DNA from: JAJDXO01 sp965213765
Lineage (GTDB): Bacteria > Pseudomonadota > Alphaproteobacteria > Rhodospirillales > UBA2165
Direction of reading: 5' to 3'
Assembly: GCA_965213765.1 (NCBI GenBank)
Contig: OZ243926.1
Location: forward strand, 372,001-436,000
DNA: 64,000 bases
Position 1 is the stretch's first letter, and every line of letters starts with the position of its first letter. This document shows, piece by piece, positions 18,742 to 27,841 of the stretch. A program made the position numbers and the translations under genes. Below the pieces are notes generated by a model that saw nothing but the letters and a program-made list of their open reading frames with translations, had not been told where the DNA came from and made no database searches.

Positions 18742-20037
18742 CTAACCGAACGACACGATCCGGATCAATCGCGTCGGCTCCAATACAGCATCCGATTCGG
18801 CGATCGCGTCAATGGTCGCCGCGACCGAATCATCCCGGGTTTCGTGGGTGGTCAGCACCACTTCCACCGCTTCGCCGGGGGCGCGGCCCCGCTGGATGAT
18901 CGCCTCCATTGAAACATCGTTTTCCTTCAATGCCGAGGCAATTTCCGCAAAAACACCGGGCCGGTCGACCACCGTCAGGCGCAGGTAGTAACGTCCCGTG
19001 CGCTGGGTGATGGGGGACGGGCTCGGTGCGGTTAGTTCCCCGCAGGGCACGCCGAAGGCCGGCGCCGTGCGGCCGCGCGCAATATCCACCACATCGGCGA
19101 CCACCGCCGAGGCGGTCGGGCCCTCGCCGGCGCCCCTGCCCTCGTACATGGTGGTCGCGACGGCGTCACCGTCGACCACCACGGCGTTGAACACGTCCTC
19201 GATATGGGCGATCGGGTCGGCAAGCGGCACCATGCAGGGATGCACCCGCTGCTCGATCCCCGACGGCGTGCGCCGGGCAATGCCCAGCAACTTGATCCGG
19301 TAGCCGAGTTCCTCGGCGAACTCGAAATCCAGCGGCGAGACGTGGCGGATGCCCTCGGTGTAGATCGAGTCGAAATCAACCTCCGTGCCGAACGCCAGGC
19401 TGGCGAGGATGGCCAGCTTATGAGCCGTATCGACGCCATCGATGTCGAATGCCGGGTCCGCTTCGGCGTAGCCCAACTCCTGTGCCTCGGCGAGCACCTC
19501 GTCGAATCCGCGGCCGGTCTCGCGCATGGTCGACAGGATGTAATTGCAGGTCCCGTTGAGGATGCCGTAGACCCGGTCGAAACTGTTGGCCGCCAAACCT
19601 TCGCGGAGCGCCTTGACGATCGGAATACCGCCCGCCACCGCCGCCTCATAGGCCAATGCGACGCCGGCGCCCTCGGCCGCGCGGGCCAATTCCGTTCCAT
19701 GATGCGCCAGCAGCGCCTTGTTGGCGGTGACCACGTGGCGGCCCGCGTTGAGCGCGCTGTCGACCACGGATTTGGCGATGCCGCCGGAGCCGCCGATGAG
19801 TTCGATGACGACTTCGGCGTCGGCTTTCCCGGCCATCTCGGCTGCATCGTCGTACCACTCGCAAGCCTCAAGGGCGATGCCCCGGTCCTTGGACCGGTCA
19901 CGGGCCGAAACGGCGACCACCTTGAGTTCCCGGCCGCAACGCCGGGTCAGAAGCTCGGCGTGCGTATCCAGCACCCGGATAACCCCGGCGCCCACCGTAC
20001 CGAGCCCGGCGACGGCAATGGTCAATGGCTTGCTCAA
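18742..20037 (-). CDS. hom: Homoserine dehydrogenase
   Basis: A 431-residue NAD(P)-dependent enzyme that reduces aspartate semialdehyde to homoserine for threonine and methionine synthesis. It has the Rossmann motif GLGTVGAGVIRVL near residue 11, the catalytic-domain stretch GILNGTCNYILSTMRETG, and a C-terminal ACT domain (about 350-425) that normally gives feedback control by threonine. The start is TTG at 20037, which overlaps the TGA of the upstream aminotransferase (TTGA), so translation is probably coupled. Confidence 0.97.
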   Translation of the reverse strand: MSKPLTIAVAGLGTVGAGVIRVLDTHAELLTRRCGRELKVVAVSARDRSKDRGIALEACEWYDDAAEMAGKADAEVVIELIGGSGGIAKSVVDSALNAGRHVVTANKALLAHHGTELARAAEGAGVALAYEAAVAGGIPIVKALREGLAANSFDRVYGILNGTCNYILSTMRETGRGFDEVLAEAQELGYAEADPAFDIDGVDTAHKLAILASLAFGTEVDFDSIYTEGIRHVSPLDFEFAEELGYRIKLLGIARRTPSGIEQRVHPCMVPLADPIAHIEDVFNAVVVDGDAVATTMYEGRGAGEGPTASAVVADVVDIARGRTAPAFGVPCGELTAPSPSPITQRTGRYYLRLTVVDRPGVFAEIASALKENDVSMEAIIQRGRAPGEAVEVVLTTHETRDDSVAATIDAIAESDAVLEPTRLIRIVSFG

Positions 20038-21257
20038 GATGCGGCTGCCCGGCGCTGCTCTGATTTTTCCAGGACGTCGCTATAGGAACCGAGGAAGGCT
20101 TTGACGTTCCGCGCCGCTTGTCGGATACGCTGCGGGTTCTCCACCAGGGAGACCCGGACGAACCCGTCGCCGCGCTCTCCGAAGGCGATCCCCGGCGACA
20201 CCGCCACCTTGGCCTCGCGCAGCAGTATCTTGGAGAACTCGACGGAACCCAGGTGTTCCATGGCGGGCGGGATCGGGGCCCAGGCAAACATGGTCGCGGG
20301 CGGGCTCGGTATATCCCAGCCGGCCCCGGCCATGCTCTCGACCAGCACGTCGCGGCGGCCCTTGTAGAGCGCGCGGATTTCGTCGACACACTCCTGCGGG
20401 CCGTTCAGCGCGGCGGTCGCCGCGACCTGGATCGGCGTGAAGGCGCCATAATCGAGGTAGGACTTGATCCGCGCCAGCGCCGCGATCAGGTGCTTGTTGC
20501 CGGTGGCGAAACCGACCCGCCAGCCGGGCATGGAATACGTCTTGCTCATGGACGAGAACTCGACGGCGATCTCCCGGGCGCCCGGGATTTGCAGGATCGA
20601 CGGCGGCGGGCTGCCGTCAAAATAGAGCTCCGCATAGGCCAAATCCGACAAAATATAGATGCCGTGACGGCGGCAGAAATCCACCACGCGTGCGTAGAAT
20701 TCGAGATCGGTAGTGATGCCCGTCGGATTATTCGGGTAGTTCAGTACCACGGCTGTGGGCTTGGGCACCGAATGGATGACGGCGCGCTCCAATGCCTCGA
20801 AGAACACCTCGTCGGTGGCCACCGGAATGTTTCGAACGCTCGCACCGGCAATGATGAAGCCGAACTGGTGGATCGGATAGCTGGGATTGGGCACCAAAAT
20901 GACGTCGCCAGGGCTGGTGATGGCCGAGGCGAGATTGGCCAAGCCCTCTTTGGAGCCGAGCGTCACAATGGTTTCGCTTTCGGGATCCACCTCGACGCCG
21001 AACCGGCGCGCATAGTACGCCGCGTTGGCCCGGCGCAGGCCCGGAATACCGCGCGACGCCGAATAGCGATGGGTCCGCGGATCGGTCACCGTCTCGGTGA
21101 GTTTTTCGACGATGTGGGGCGGCGTCGGACTGTCCGGATTGCCCATCCCGAAGTCGATAATGTCCTCACCGGCCGCGCGCGCCTTTGCCTTCATCGAATT
21201 TACTTCGTTGAAGACGTACGGCGGCAGCCGCTTTATCCGGTGAAATTCCTGTTCCAT
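20034..21257 (-). CDS. LL-diaminopimelate / alanine-type aminotransferase (class I, AlaC-like)
   Basis: A 407-residue PLP-dependent class I aminotransferase. Motifs are GMGNPDSPTPPHIVEKL, NYPNNPTG, the Asp/Tyr segment DLAYAELYFDG and the Schiff-base region SMSKTYSMPGWRVGFATGN with the PLP lysine. This family is annotated either as LL-diaminopimelate aminotransferase or as glutamate-pyruvate aminotransferase AlaC; sequence alone does not settle it. It is the first gene of the operon with hom, glpX and recJ, which fits an amino-acid biosynthesis role. Confidence 0.92.
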   Translation of the reverse strand: MEQEFHRIKRLPPYVFNEVNSMKAKARAAGEDIIDFGMGNPDSPTPPHIVEKLTETVTDPRTHRYSASRGIPGLRRANAAYYARRFGVEVDPESETIVTLGSKEGLANLASAITSPGDVILVPNPSYPIHQFGFIIAGASVRNIPVATDEVFFEALERAVIHSVPKPTAVVLNYPNNPTGITTDLEFYARVVDFCRRHGIYILSDLAYAELYFDGSPPPSILQIPGAREIAVEFSSMSKTYSMPGWRVGFATGNKHLIAALARIKSYLDYGAFTPIQVAATAALNGPQECVDEIRALYKGRRDVLVESMAGAGWDIPSPPATMFAWAPIPPAMEHLGSVEFSKILLREAKVAVSPGIAFGERGDGFVRVSLVENPQRIRQAARNVKAFLGSYSDVLEKSEQRRAAAS

Positions 21258-21337
21258 AGCCTTACGACAGCGCTTGCGCGCGCCCTCTCCATTGGCTCGA
21301 ATTAACTGCCAGAATGGGGGGTTTAACGCCCTTGGGC

Positions 21338-22540
21338 CTAGAAATCGATAAAAATCTCGGCTCGCCGGTTGCCGGCTTCTCCCGACGGCATGTACTCGTG
21401 ATACCGGGGATACCGGGAGGACACTGCACCGACGAACAAACTGCCGGGCCGGGCGCCGAGTTTGATCAGCTCCCGCGCCACCGCATCGGCGCGGGCCGCC
21501 GATACCCGAAGGTTCACCAGCTTGTGCCGGACCAGGTCCATGTTTGCGGTCCGGCGACTGGCATGACCGACAATTCGAATGGTACCGCCGGTCCGGCGCT
21601 GCTGCGCGAAGACCTGGCGGACGATCCGCCGATCCCCGGCATTGAGGCGGGCCGACCCATTGCCGAACAGGATGGTCGCCACCTGATAGGAACCCTGGAC
21701 CGCCGCCGGGCTAAAATCCGAGAGGCTGCGGACGCCGCCGACCGTGGAGGCGGCGTCGGCGCCGGGAGGGGGCGCCGGGCGCGAGATGCGCGGCGATGAC
21801 GCCGGCGGGTTTATGGAGGCGCCGCCCACGGTTTGAACGCCGGCGCTGGAGATCACAATGGTTTCAAACTCGCCGCCGCCAGACGCCGGCGCGACCGGCC
21901 GGAGTTGCGGCGTTGCGCGCGGGGCCGGCGGGGATGATGCGGCCGGCGCGGCTTGTGGCGCCGGTGCCGGAGTTGACGCGGCCGGCGGCAGTGCCGGCGC
22001 CGCTTGCCGCGGCGCGGGAGCCGGCGCCGGTCTCGGTGCGGGCGCCGCCGCGACCGGGGGCCGGGGCCGGGCCGGCGGCGACGGTGTTGCCACCCTGGGC
22101 GGCGTCACGATCCGCGGCGTCGCCGGACGTGCCGCGACCTGCGGCGATGTCTGGAGCGGATTCACCGGATCGCCCTGGCGGCGGACAGCTTCGCGGGAAT
22201 AACGCTGGGCGCCCTCCCGGTCCGAAACCAGGCCGCGCTGCGATTGGGCGCGTTGCTCCCGGGACGAGGTGCCGGGCCGCGCGGGCACGGTGTTCAGATT
22301 GGGGATGGGCTGATCGGCGCCGGGGGCCGCCTGCCCGCGCTCGGCCTTAGGCTCGTTCCGGGCATTCTCCGGCGCCCGCGGTTGGTCGTCGCTACCGAAG
22401 ACAAAATCGCGTGCGCCTTTGTACCATTCCACGGGGTTGACGGCGTCAGGGACCGAGGAACATCCGGCAAGCAACGCGACCAGACCCACCGCAAAAAATC
22501 GCCGCGGCCGCCTGATCTGTTTAGGTGCCAATTTACTCAT
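21338..22540 (-). CDS. OmpA-family lipoprotein with a long Pro/Ala-rich linker
   Basis: A 400-residue envelope protein. Residues 1-26 form a lipoprotein signal with lipobox LLAGC. Residues about 130-250 are almost entirely Pro, Ala and Arg (PAPAPRQAAPALPPAAS and similar), a flexible linker that could span the periplasm. The C-terminal 110 residues are an OmpA-like peptidoglycan-binding domain: VATILFGNGSARLN, IRIVGHAS and AGNRRAEIFIDF. It probably ties the outer membrane to the cell wall. It is monocistronic; the aminotransferase gene lies just downstream of it on the same strand. Confidence 0.88.
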   Translation of the reverse strand: MSKLAPKQIRRPRRFFAVGLVALLAGCSSVPDAVNPVEWYKGARDFVFGSDDQPRAPENARNEPKAERGQAAPGADQPIPNLNTVPARPGTSSREQRAQSQRGLVSDREGAQRYSREAVRRQGDPVNPLQTSPQVAARPATPRIVTPPRVATPSPPARPRPPVAAAPAPRPAPAPAPRQAAPALPPAASTPAPAPQAAPAASSPPAPRATPQLRPVAPASGGGEFETIVISSAGVQTVGGASINPPASSPRISRPAPPPGADAASTVGGVRSLSDFSPAAVQGSYQVATILFGNGSARLNAGDRRIVRQVFAQQRRTGGTIRIVGHASRRTANMDLVRHKLVNLRVSAARADAVARELIKLGARPGSLFVGAVSSRYPRYHEYMPSGEAGNRRAEIFIDF

Positions 22541-22710
22541 CGTCCGTGTGCCCCTTGAGTGTTGGCCGAATGCCGTTTACCGATTCGGTGCTCACCCTGC
22601 CCGCTAAGAGTTAACAGATTGCAAACATCGGCAGAATCTCGTCCTGCCTGCTTGGATGGAAGTCATATGGGAGTCTCATATACGAGTCGGCGCATTCGGC
22701 CAAGGCGGGA

Positions 22711-23238
22711 TCAGCCGCCGATCGACTTGATATGCTTCGCGGCCATCTCCGCATAATGGGCGCACTGGCCCGGCCACACGGCAATTTCCTCATCTCGCAG
22801 GTCGCGCCAGTACTTTGCCGGATTGCCGGCCCACAGCTCGCCCTTTTTGATGTGCTTCCCGGGCGTCACCAGCGACCCGGCGGCAACCATGGCACCCGTC
22901 TCCACCACCACATTGTCCATGACCGTGGCGCCCATGCCGACGAAAGACCCATCTTCCAGCGTGCATCCGTGCAGCAGGCAGGAATGACCGATCACGATGT
23001 TCGAGCCGATGAACGTATCGGCGACCCCTTCGGTGATATGGACCACCGTATTGTCCTGAAGATTTGTTCCGCCGCCGACCTCAATGGTGCCGCAATCCCC
23101 GCGAAGCACGCACCCATACCAGATGCTCGATCCGGACCCGATGGTGGTTTTGCCGATCACCGTCGCATTGGGAGCGATAAACGCATCGTCGGCAATGGTC
23201 GGCATGGTGCCTTCAAAGGGGAGAATAAGTCCGTGCAT
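22711..23238 (-). CDS. Gamma-type carbonic anhydrase family protein
   Basis: A 175-residue left-handed beta-helix protein of the gamma carbonic anhydrase/PaaY group. Hexapeptide repeats run through the protein, and the zinc-binding histidines occur in NLQDNTVVHITEG and SNIVIGHSCLLHGCTLED. The C-terminal helix begins WAGNPAKYWRDL. The true substrate of this group (CO2, or a thioester or other acyl compound) varies. It is divergent from the DEAD-box helicase gene, with about 180 bases between them. Confidence 0.92.
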   Translation of the reverse strand: MHGLILPFEGTMPTIADDAFIAPNATVIGKTTIGSGSSIWYGCVLRGDCGTIEVGGGTNLQDNTVVHITEGVADTFIGSNIVIGHSCLLHGCTLEDGSFVGMGATVMDNVVVETGAMVAAGSLVTPGKHIKKGELWAGNPAKYWRDLRDEEIAVWPGQCAHYAEMAAKHIKSIGG

Positions 23239-23332
23239 GGATGAAGCCCGATCCAGGTGCGTGTTGAGTGGAAACCTAGATCACCCCAAGCGCCGCGCCA
23301 AGGCTGGTGCCGGTTCGGCTCCCTTGTCCCGG

Positions 23333-23361
23333 TTGACAATAGGGGCGTTTTCCCGTACTTC
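23333..23361 (+). promoter_or_regulatory. Possible sigma70-type promoter of the helicase gene
   Basis: A perfect -35 hexamer TTGACA at 23333-23338 is followed after 17 bases by TACTTC, a weak -10. It lies 60 bases upstream of the helicase ATG, in the gap between the divergent carbonic anhydrase and helicase genes. Confidence 0.4.
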
Positions 23362-23421
23362 CCGCGGCCATAAACGGTTCCCCTGGAATTGGAACCGGTC
23401 ATAATTCCGGACGATACCCGA

Positions 23422-24885
23422 ATGAGTTTCGACGACCTCGGCTTAAGCGAAGAGGTCCTCCGCGCAGTTGGTGACGCGGGCTACACCGATCCGACGCCGA
23501 TCCAGGCGAAGGCCGTCCCCTATGTCCTGATGGGACGAGACATCCTTGGCTGTGCGCAAACCGGCACCGGCAAGACCGCGTCGTTCACGCTGCCGATGAT
23601 CGACATCCTGGCCGCCGGCCGGGCGCGCGCCCGGATGCCCCGGACGCTGATCCTGGAGCCGACCCGGGAGCTTGCCGCCCAGGTCGCCGAGAATTTCGAC
23701 ACCTACGGGAAGTACAACAAACTCTCCAAGGCGCTGATCATCGGCGGCCAATCCATGGACGACCAGTACAAGCTCATCGACCGGGGCGTCGATGTGCTGA
23801 TCGCGACGCCGGGGCGGCTGATCGATTTGTTCGACCGCGGCATGCTGCTGCTCAACGATGTGAAAATTCTGGTCATCGACGAAGCCGACCGGATGCTCGA
23901 CATGGGCTTCATACCTGATGTGGAGCGCATTGTCGGCCTGCTGCCCAAAATGCGTCAGACGCTGTTCTTCTCGGCCACCATGCCGCCCGAAATTCGCCGC
24001 CTCGCCGATGCCTTCCTGATGAATCCCAAGGAGATCACCGTCGCGCCGCCGGCCACCCCGGCGGAGAAGATTTTCCAGGGGATCGTCCCGGTGACCCAAA
24101 AGGAACGCGGCCGCGGCGGCGGATACCGGAAATTTAAGCGTGAAGCGCTGAGGACGCTGTTGGAAAAGGAAGAAGTGCGCAGCGCGCTGATCTTCTGCAA
24201 CCGCAAACGGGACGTGGATATCCTTTGCCGCTCGCTGCGGAAGCACGGCTTCGATGCGGCGGCCCTGCACGGCGACATGGCGCAATCGGCGCGCACCGAG
24301 ACCCTGGAGAAATTCAAAGCGGACGAAATCAGACTCGTGGTGTGCAGCGACGTCGCCGCACGCGGTATCGACATCAACGATCTCAGCCACGTCTTCAATT
24401 TCGATATCCCTACCCACGCCGAGGACTATGTTCACCGGATCGGCCGCACCGGCCGCGCCGGCCGCGAGGGCCGCGCCTTCACGCTGGTGACACCCGAGGA
24501 CGACAAGTACCTCCACGCCATCGAACGGCTGCAGGGCCGTAAGATCGAGGAAAACGATGTCGGCCTTGGCAAACCGGGCCGCGCGGAGCGTACGAAACAA
24601 GACGATGACAAGCCCGAAAAGAGCTCTTCGCGGCGCAGGTCCGGTAAGCCGATTCGCGACGACAAACAGGACGGCAAGCAAGACGATGCCGAGCCGGAAA
24701 AGAGCTCTTCGCGGCGCAGGTCCGGCAAGCCGAAGCGCGACAATAAACAGGACGACAGGCAAGACGGCCGGCGGAACGAAAAGCGCGGCAAAGAACCCGA
24801 CCGGGCCGGGAAAGACGAAGCGGTCGTCGGGATGGGCGACCATGTTCCCGCGTTCATGCTGCGCCCGGCAAAGGCACCAAGCTAG
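23422..24885 (+). CDS. DEAD-box ATP-dependent RNA helicase
   Basis: A 487-residue RNA helicase. A Q-motif precedes Walker A AQTGTGKT; DEAD occurs in VIDEADRMLDMGF, motif III is SAT, and motifs V-VI are ARGIDI and HRIGRTGRAGR. After the helicase core (about 370 residues) comes a highly charged tail in which a segment containing EKSSSRRRSGKP appears twice. I choose ATG 23422 (MSFDDLGLSEEV); an upstream TTG would add eleven residues. It probably unwinds structured RNA during ribosome assembly or cold stress, as relatives do. Confidence 0.95.
   Translation: MSFDDLGLSEEVLRAVGDAGYTDPTPIQAKAVPYVLMGRDILGCAQTGTGKTASFTLPMIDILAAGRARARMPRTLILEPTRELAAQVAENFDTYGKYNKLSKALIIGGQSMDDQYKLIDRGVDVLIATPGRLIDLFDRGMLLLNDVKILVIDEADRMLDMGFIPDVERIVGLLPKMRQTLFFSATMPPEIRRLADAFLMNPKEITVAPPATPAEKIFQGIVPVTQKERGRGGGYRKFKREALRTLLEKEEVRSALIFCNRKRDVDILCRSLRKHGFDAAALHGDMAQSARTETLEKFKADEIRLVVCSDVAARGIDINDLSHVFNFDIPTHAEDYVHRIGRTGRAGREGRAFTLVTPEDDKYLHAIERLQGRKIEENDVGLGKPGRAERTKQDDDKPEKSSSRRRSGKPIRDDKQDGKQDDAEPEKSSSRRRSGKPKRDNKQDDRQDGRRNEKRGKEPDRAGKDEAVVGMGDHVPAFMLRPAKAPS
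24610..24766 (+). repeat. In-frame 81-bp tandem duplication in the helicase tail
   Basis: Two copies starting at 24610 and 24691 share long identical blocks (for example agagctcttcgcggcgcagg). The spacing of 81 bases is 27 codons, so the reading frame is kept. It encodes a doubled basic/acidic segment of the C-terminal tail. Confidence 0.8.
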
Positions 24886-24962
24886 CCGCTTTGACAATCC
24901 CCCGCCTTTAACTTCAAACTAGGTGGCGTCGGTTTCGGAATTTCCCCGGGGAGGACCGCTCC

Positions 24963-25205
24963 ATGCAGACAATTTTCGTGCAAGTGAAGTGCGAGCTCGG
25001 CGAAGCCTATCAGGTCGCCGGCCAAGCGGTCGAAACGGTGGAACAGGTGTCGGAGGTTCACTCCACATCCGGTGAGCATGATTTGCTGATCAAGTGCTAT
25101 CTCGACGACAACACCGACATCGGGCATTTCGTCACCGAACGGATCCAGCGCCTTCCCGGCGTCAAGGACACCTTCACCTTGATCACCTTCAAGGCGTTTT
25201 CGTGA
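24963..25205 (+). CDS. Stand-alone Lrp/AsnC ligand-binding (RAM) domain protein
   Basis: An 80-residue protein consisting only of the regulator-of-amino-acid-metabolism (RAM/ACT-like) domain: TIFVQVKCELGEAYQVAG at the start and HDLLIKCYLDDNTDIGHFV in the middle. No DNA-binding helix-turn-helix is present. Such single-domain proteins can bind amino acids and may oligomerise with full Lrp proteins. A good GGGGAGG-like site precedes the ATG. It stands between the helicase gene and the convergent decarboxylase gene. Confidence 0.9.
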   Translation: MQTIFVQVKCELGEAYQVAGQAVETVEQVSEVHSTSGEHDLLIKCYLDDNTDIGHFVTERIQRLPGVKDTFTLITFKAFS

Positions 25206-25255
25206 GGCGCTGACCAGGCCCTGCGGACCCCGCCATGACAACCGCCTTGGTCTTT

Positions 25256-25273
25256 GGTCCCCGTGCGGGGACC
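25256..25273. terminator. Hairpin between convergent genes (possible bidirectional terminator)
   Basis: GGTCCCC-GTGC-GGGGACC forms a perfect seven-base-pair stem between the RAM-domain gene and the end of the convergent decarboxylase gene. There is no clear T run on either side, so termination is plausible but not proven. Confidence 0.4.
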
Positions 25274-25303
25274 CCGGACGGCCGATCCGGCGGATAAGAA
25301 CGG

Positions 25304-26434
25304 TTACAGGTAGTACTCCCTGAGCGGCGGAAAGCCGTTGAAGCCTACCGACGAATAACTCGCCGTATAGGCGCCGGCATCGAGAATGTCGATCTTGTCA
25401 CCGGCCTTCAGATCCATCGGCAAGCGGTAGTCGGCGTGCTCGTAGAGGATATCCGCGCCGTCGCAGGTGGGGCCGGCGAGAACCACCGGGCCGGTCTCGG
25501 TATCCGGATTTTCGGTACGGAGCGCATACTGGATCGCTTCATCCATCGTCTCAGCCAGCCCGCCGAACTTGCCGACATCCAGATAGACCCAGCGGACCTG
25601 TTCGCCGTATCCCTTGGTCGAGACCAGCACCACCTCGGAGCGGACCAGACCCGCATTGGCGGTCAATATCCGCCCGGGCTCGATCATCTGCGCCGGCGGC
25701 CGGTTGCCGAAGGCGCGGGCGAGTTCGGTCCGGATCGCTTCGGTCACCCTTGTCAGTTCCGGAACGTCGTCCCGGTAGCGGATGGGGAAGCCGCCGCCAA
25801 GATTGACCAGATCCAGGCTGATCCCCTTTTCCGCCAGCGTGGTGAATATCCGCGCCACCTCACCGATGGCCGCCTGCCAGGAGCCCAGCTCGGTTTGCTG
25901 GGAGCCGACGTGGAAGGAGATGCCCCTGGCGACCAGACCCGCGTCCCGCGCCTTGATCATCAGATCGACGGCCATCTCCGCCGAACAGCCGAATTTGTTG
26001 GAAAGCGGCCAGGCCGCACCCTCGTTGGTGACCAGCATGCGGCAGAACACCTCGGAACCCGGTGCGGCCACGGCGAGTTTTTCCAGCTCCGGTTTGCTGT
26101 CGAATGCGAACAGCCGCACACCCCGGCTGTGGGCGCCGGCGATATCGCCCATCTTCTTGGCGGTGTTGCCGAAGGCTATGCGCGGCGGATCCGCGCCGGC
26201 GGCCAGGCATCGCTCGATCTCGGACAGGCTCGCCGCATCGAAGTTGGAACCGAGTTCGACCAGCCGCCGAAGCACCGGCGAGGCCGGATTGGCCTTCACC
26301 GCGTAGTGGATTTCTGCTTGCGGCAGCGCCGACCGCACGGCGCTGAAATTTGCCGAGATAACGTCGAGATCGACCACCAGACAGGGTGTTTCCGGTTGCC
26401 GCTCGGCGAGAAATTGATCGATTTTAGGTGTCAT
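25304..26434 (-). CDS. Ornithine/lysine-type decarboxylase (group IV, PLP)
   Basis: A 376-residue fold-type III PLP enzyme of the Orn/Lys/Arg decarboxylase 2 family, making putrescine or a related diamine. The PLP lysine is in IHYAVKANPASPVL; HVGSQQ, NLGGGFPIRY, EPGRILTANAG and the active-site Cys region AGPTCDGADILYEH are all present. I use the ATG at 26434 (MTPKIDQFLAER) instead of the TTG four codons upstream. Ornithine decarboxylase is the best guess from length and motifs; lysine as substrate cannot be excluded. It is divergent from the NifU gene. Confidence 0.92.
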   Translation of the reverse strand: MTPKIDQFLAERQPETPCLVVDLDVISANFSAVRSALPQAEIHYAVKANPASPVLRRLVELGSNFDAASLSEIERCLAAGADPPRIAFGNTAKKMGDIAGAHSRGVRLFAFDSKPELEKLAVAAPGSEVFCRMLVTNEGAAWPLSNKFGCSAEMAVDLMIKARDAGLVARGISFHVGSQQTELGSWQAAIGEVARIFTTLAEKGISLDLVNLGGGFPIRYRDDVPELTRVTEAIRTELARAFGNRPPAQMIEPGRILTANAGLVRSEVVLVSTKGYGEQVRWVYLDVGKFGGLAETMDEAIQYALRTENPDTETGPVVLAGPTCDGADILYEHADYRLPMDLKAGDKIDILDAGAYTASYSSVGFNGFPPLREYYL

Positions 26435-26519
26435 GGGCGCTTCCAAGGCCGGGCGCGGGGTTATACGATAATTTTACCGGTTTTAAGGGGAAAATCAGGC
26501 GATACCCGACCAATATACC

Positions 26520-26547
26520 TGGACAATTTTTGTGGACGAAATATATA
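26520..26547 (+). promoter_or_regulatory. Possible promoter of the NifU-domain gene
   Basis: TGGACA at 26520-26525 and TATATA at 26542-26547 are 16 bases apart in an AT-rich patch, about 60 bases upstream of the NifU gene. This patch lies in the divergent intergenic region shared with the decarboxylase gene. Confidence 0.4.
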
Positions 26548-26608
26548 TCCCCCGGAACTATGGTAAACGTCGGCCATTGCCGCCGCTTGGCGCGTTAATG
26601 AGGTAAAA

Positions 26609-27439
26609 ATGTTTATTCAAACCGAAGCCCTGCCCGACCCGGATAGGCTGAAGTTTATTCCCGGCGAGGCCGTTCTGCCCGGCGGTTCGGCGGAGTTCCC
26701 CGACGAGGAATCGGCGGAGCGTTCGCCGCTCGCCGAGCGGCTGTTCGGCGTCGACGGCGTCGCCGGAATCACCCTCTACACCGATCACGTGGTGGTCGAA
26801 AAGGACCCGGACCTGGATTGGCTGGTGATGAAGCCGATGCTGCTTGGCGCGATCATGGATCACTACACCTCCGGCGCGCCGGTTCTGCACGGCATGGAAG
26901 CCGAAGCGGCCGAAGACGCCCCAGCCGACGAATCGATCATCGCCCAAATCAGGGAAATTATCGACACCCGGATCAAACCGGCCGCCCAGCAGACCGGCGG
27001 TGATGTTGATTTCGTCGATTTCAAGAACGGCGACGTGCTGGTCGAGTTCCAGGGATCGGCCTTCTCGCTGATCGGCGGCATGACAAACGTATTGCGGCAC
27101 TACGTACCGGAGGTGGTCGCGGTGAAGGATTACCGCGATGCGCTGCCGAAGCCGGGATTGGATACGGTCGAGGCCAAAAGCATCCAGACGGTGCTGGACG
27201 AGCGGATCAACCCCGCCGTCGCCAGCCACGGCGGCCATATTTCGCTCATCGACGTGCAGGGCAATATCGCCTATGTCCGCCTCGAAGGCGGCTGTCAGGG
27301 CTGCGGGATGGCCGACGCCACCCTCAAGCAAGGCATCGAAACGGAAATCAAGGAAGCGGTGCCCGCCATCAGCCAGGTGCTCGATGTCACCGATCATGCG
27401 GGCGGCACCAATCCATATTACCAGCCGGGCGCCATGTAG
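26609..27439 (+). CDS. NifU-family Fe-S scaffold/carrier with Nfu_N domain and two NifU domains
   Basis: A 276-residue iron-sulfur cluster carrier. Residues 1-85 are an Nfu_N domain (MFIQTEALPDPDRLKFIPG, FGVDGVAGITLYTDHV). A first NifU-like domain (about 105-180) has IKPAAQQTGGDVDFVDFKNG but no cysteines where the cluster ligands should be. A second NifU domain (about 190-265) has INPAVASHGGHISLIDVQG and the ligand motif GGCQGCGMA (CxxC). Typical alphaproteobacterial Nfu proteins have only one NifU domain and about 185 residues, so this one carries an extra, ligand-free copy. Confidence 0.9.
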   Translation: MFIQTEALPDPDRLKFIPGEAVLPGGSAEFPDEESAERSPLAERLFGVDGVAGITLYTDHVVVEKDPDLDWLVMKPMLLGAIMDHYTSGAPVLHGMEAEAAEDAPADESIIAQIREIIDTRIKPAAQQTGGDVDFVDFKNGDVLVEFQGSAFSLIGGMTNVLRHYVPEVVAVKDYRDALPKPGLDTVEAKSIQTVLDERINPAVASHGGHISLIDVQGNIAYVRLEGGCQGCGMADATLKQGIETEIKEAVPAISQVLDVTDHAGGTNPYYQPGAM

Positions 27440-27460
27440 CGCCGCAACTGCCGGGGAACC

Positions 27461-27838
27461 ATGGCCGAAGAACAAGCGCTCCAGGAGCGGCTCACCAGCT
27501 ACCTGGGCAAGGAACTCTACGTAATTTTCTCGAAGCCCGAGGCGCCGCGCGAAAAGGTGCTTGAGGTCTCGCCCGCCCACCTCGATCATCAGGTGCGGCT
27601 GGAGAAAGAGGGTATTCTCTACGGTGCCGGTCCGGTGTTCGACGAAGGCGCGGACGCGCCTACGTTCGGGATGATCATCATCCGGGCCGAGGATTTCGAC
27701 GAGGCCAGGAAAATCGCCGATTCAGACCCCATGCATTCCACCGGGGTGCGCTCCTACGAGCTCCGCAAATGGAAGATGAACGAGGGGTCTTTCCAGGTCA
27801 CCATCAACTTCTCGGATCAGTCGGCGAAAATCGGGTAA
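27461..27838 (+). CDS. YciI-like family protein
   Basis: A 125-residue protein with a YCII ferredoxin-like fold: HLDHQVRLEKEGILYGAGPV, then GMIIIRAEDFDEARKIADSDPMH, with the conserved His and Asp of the family. YciI proteins are small, often dimeric, and of mostly unknown reaction. It starts 22 bases after the NifU gene and is probably co-transcribed with it. Its end is convergent with the DNA glycosylase gene. Confidence 0.88.
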   Translation: MAEEQALQERLTSYLGKELYVIFSKPEAPREKVLEVSPAHLDHQVRLEKEGILYGAGPVFDEGADAPTFGMIIIRAEDFDEARKIADSDPMHSTGVRSYELRKWKMNEGSFQVTINFSDQSAKIG

Positions 27839-27841
27839 GCC

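Noticed and set aside
26447..26608. RNA leader controlling the ornithine-type decarboxylase gene
   Set aside because: A leader motif is known for related genes in other alphaproteobacteria, but I see no convincing stem-loop or leader peptide here.
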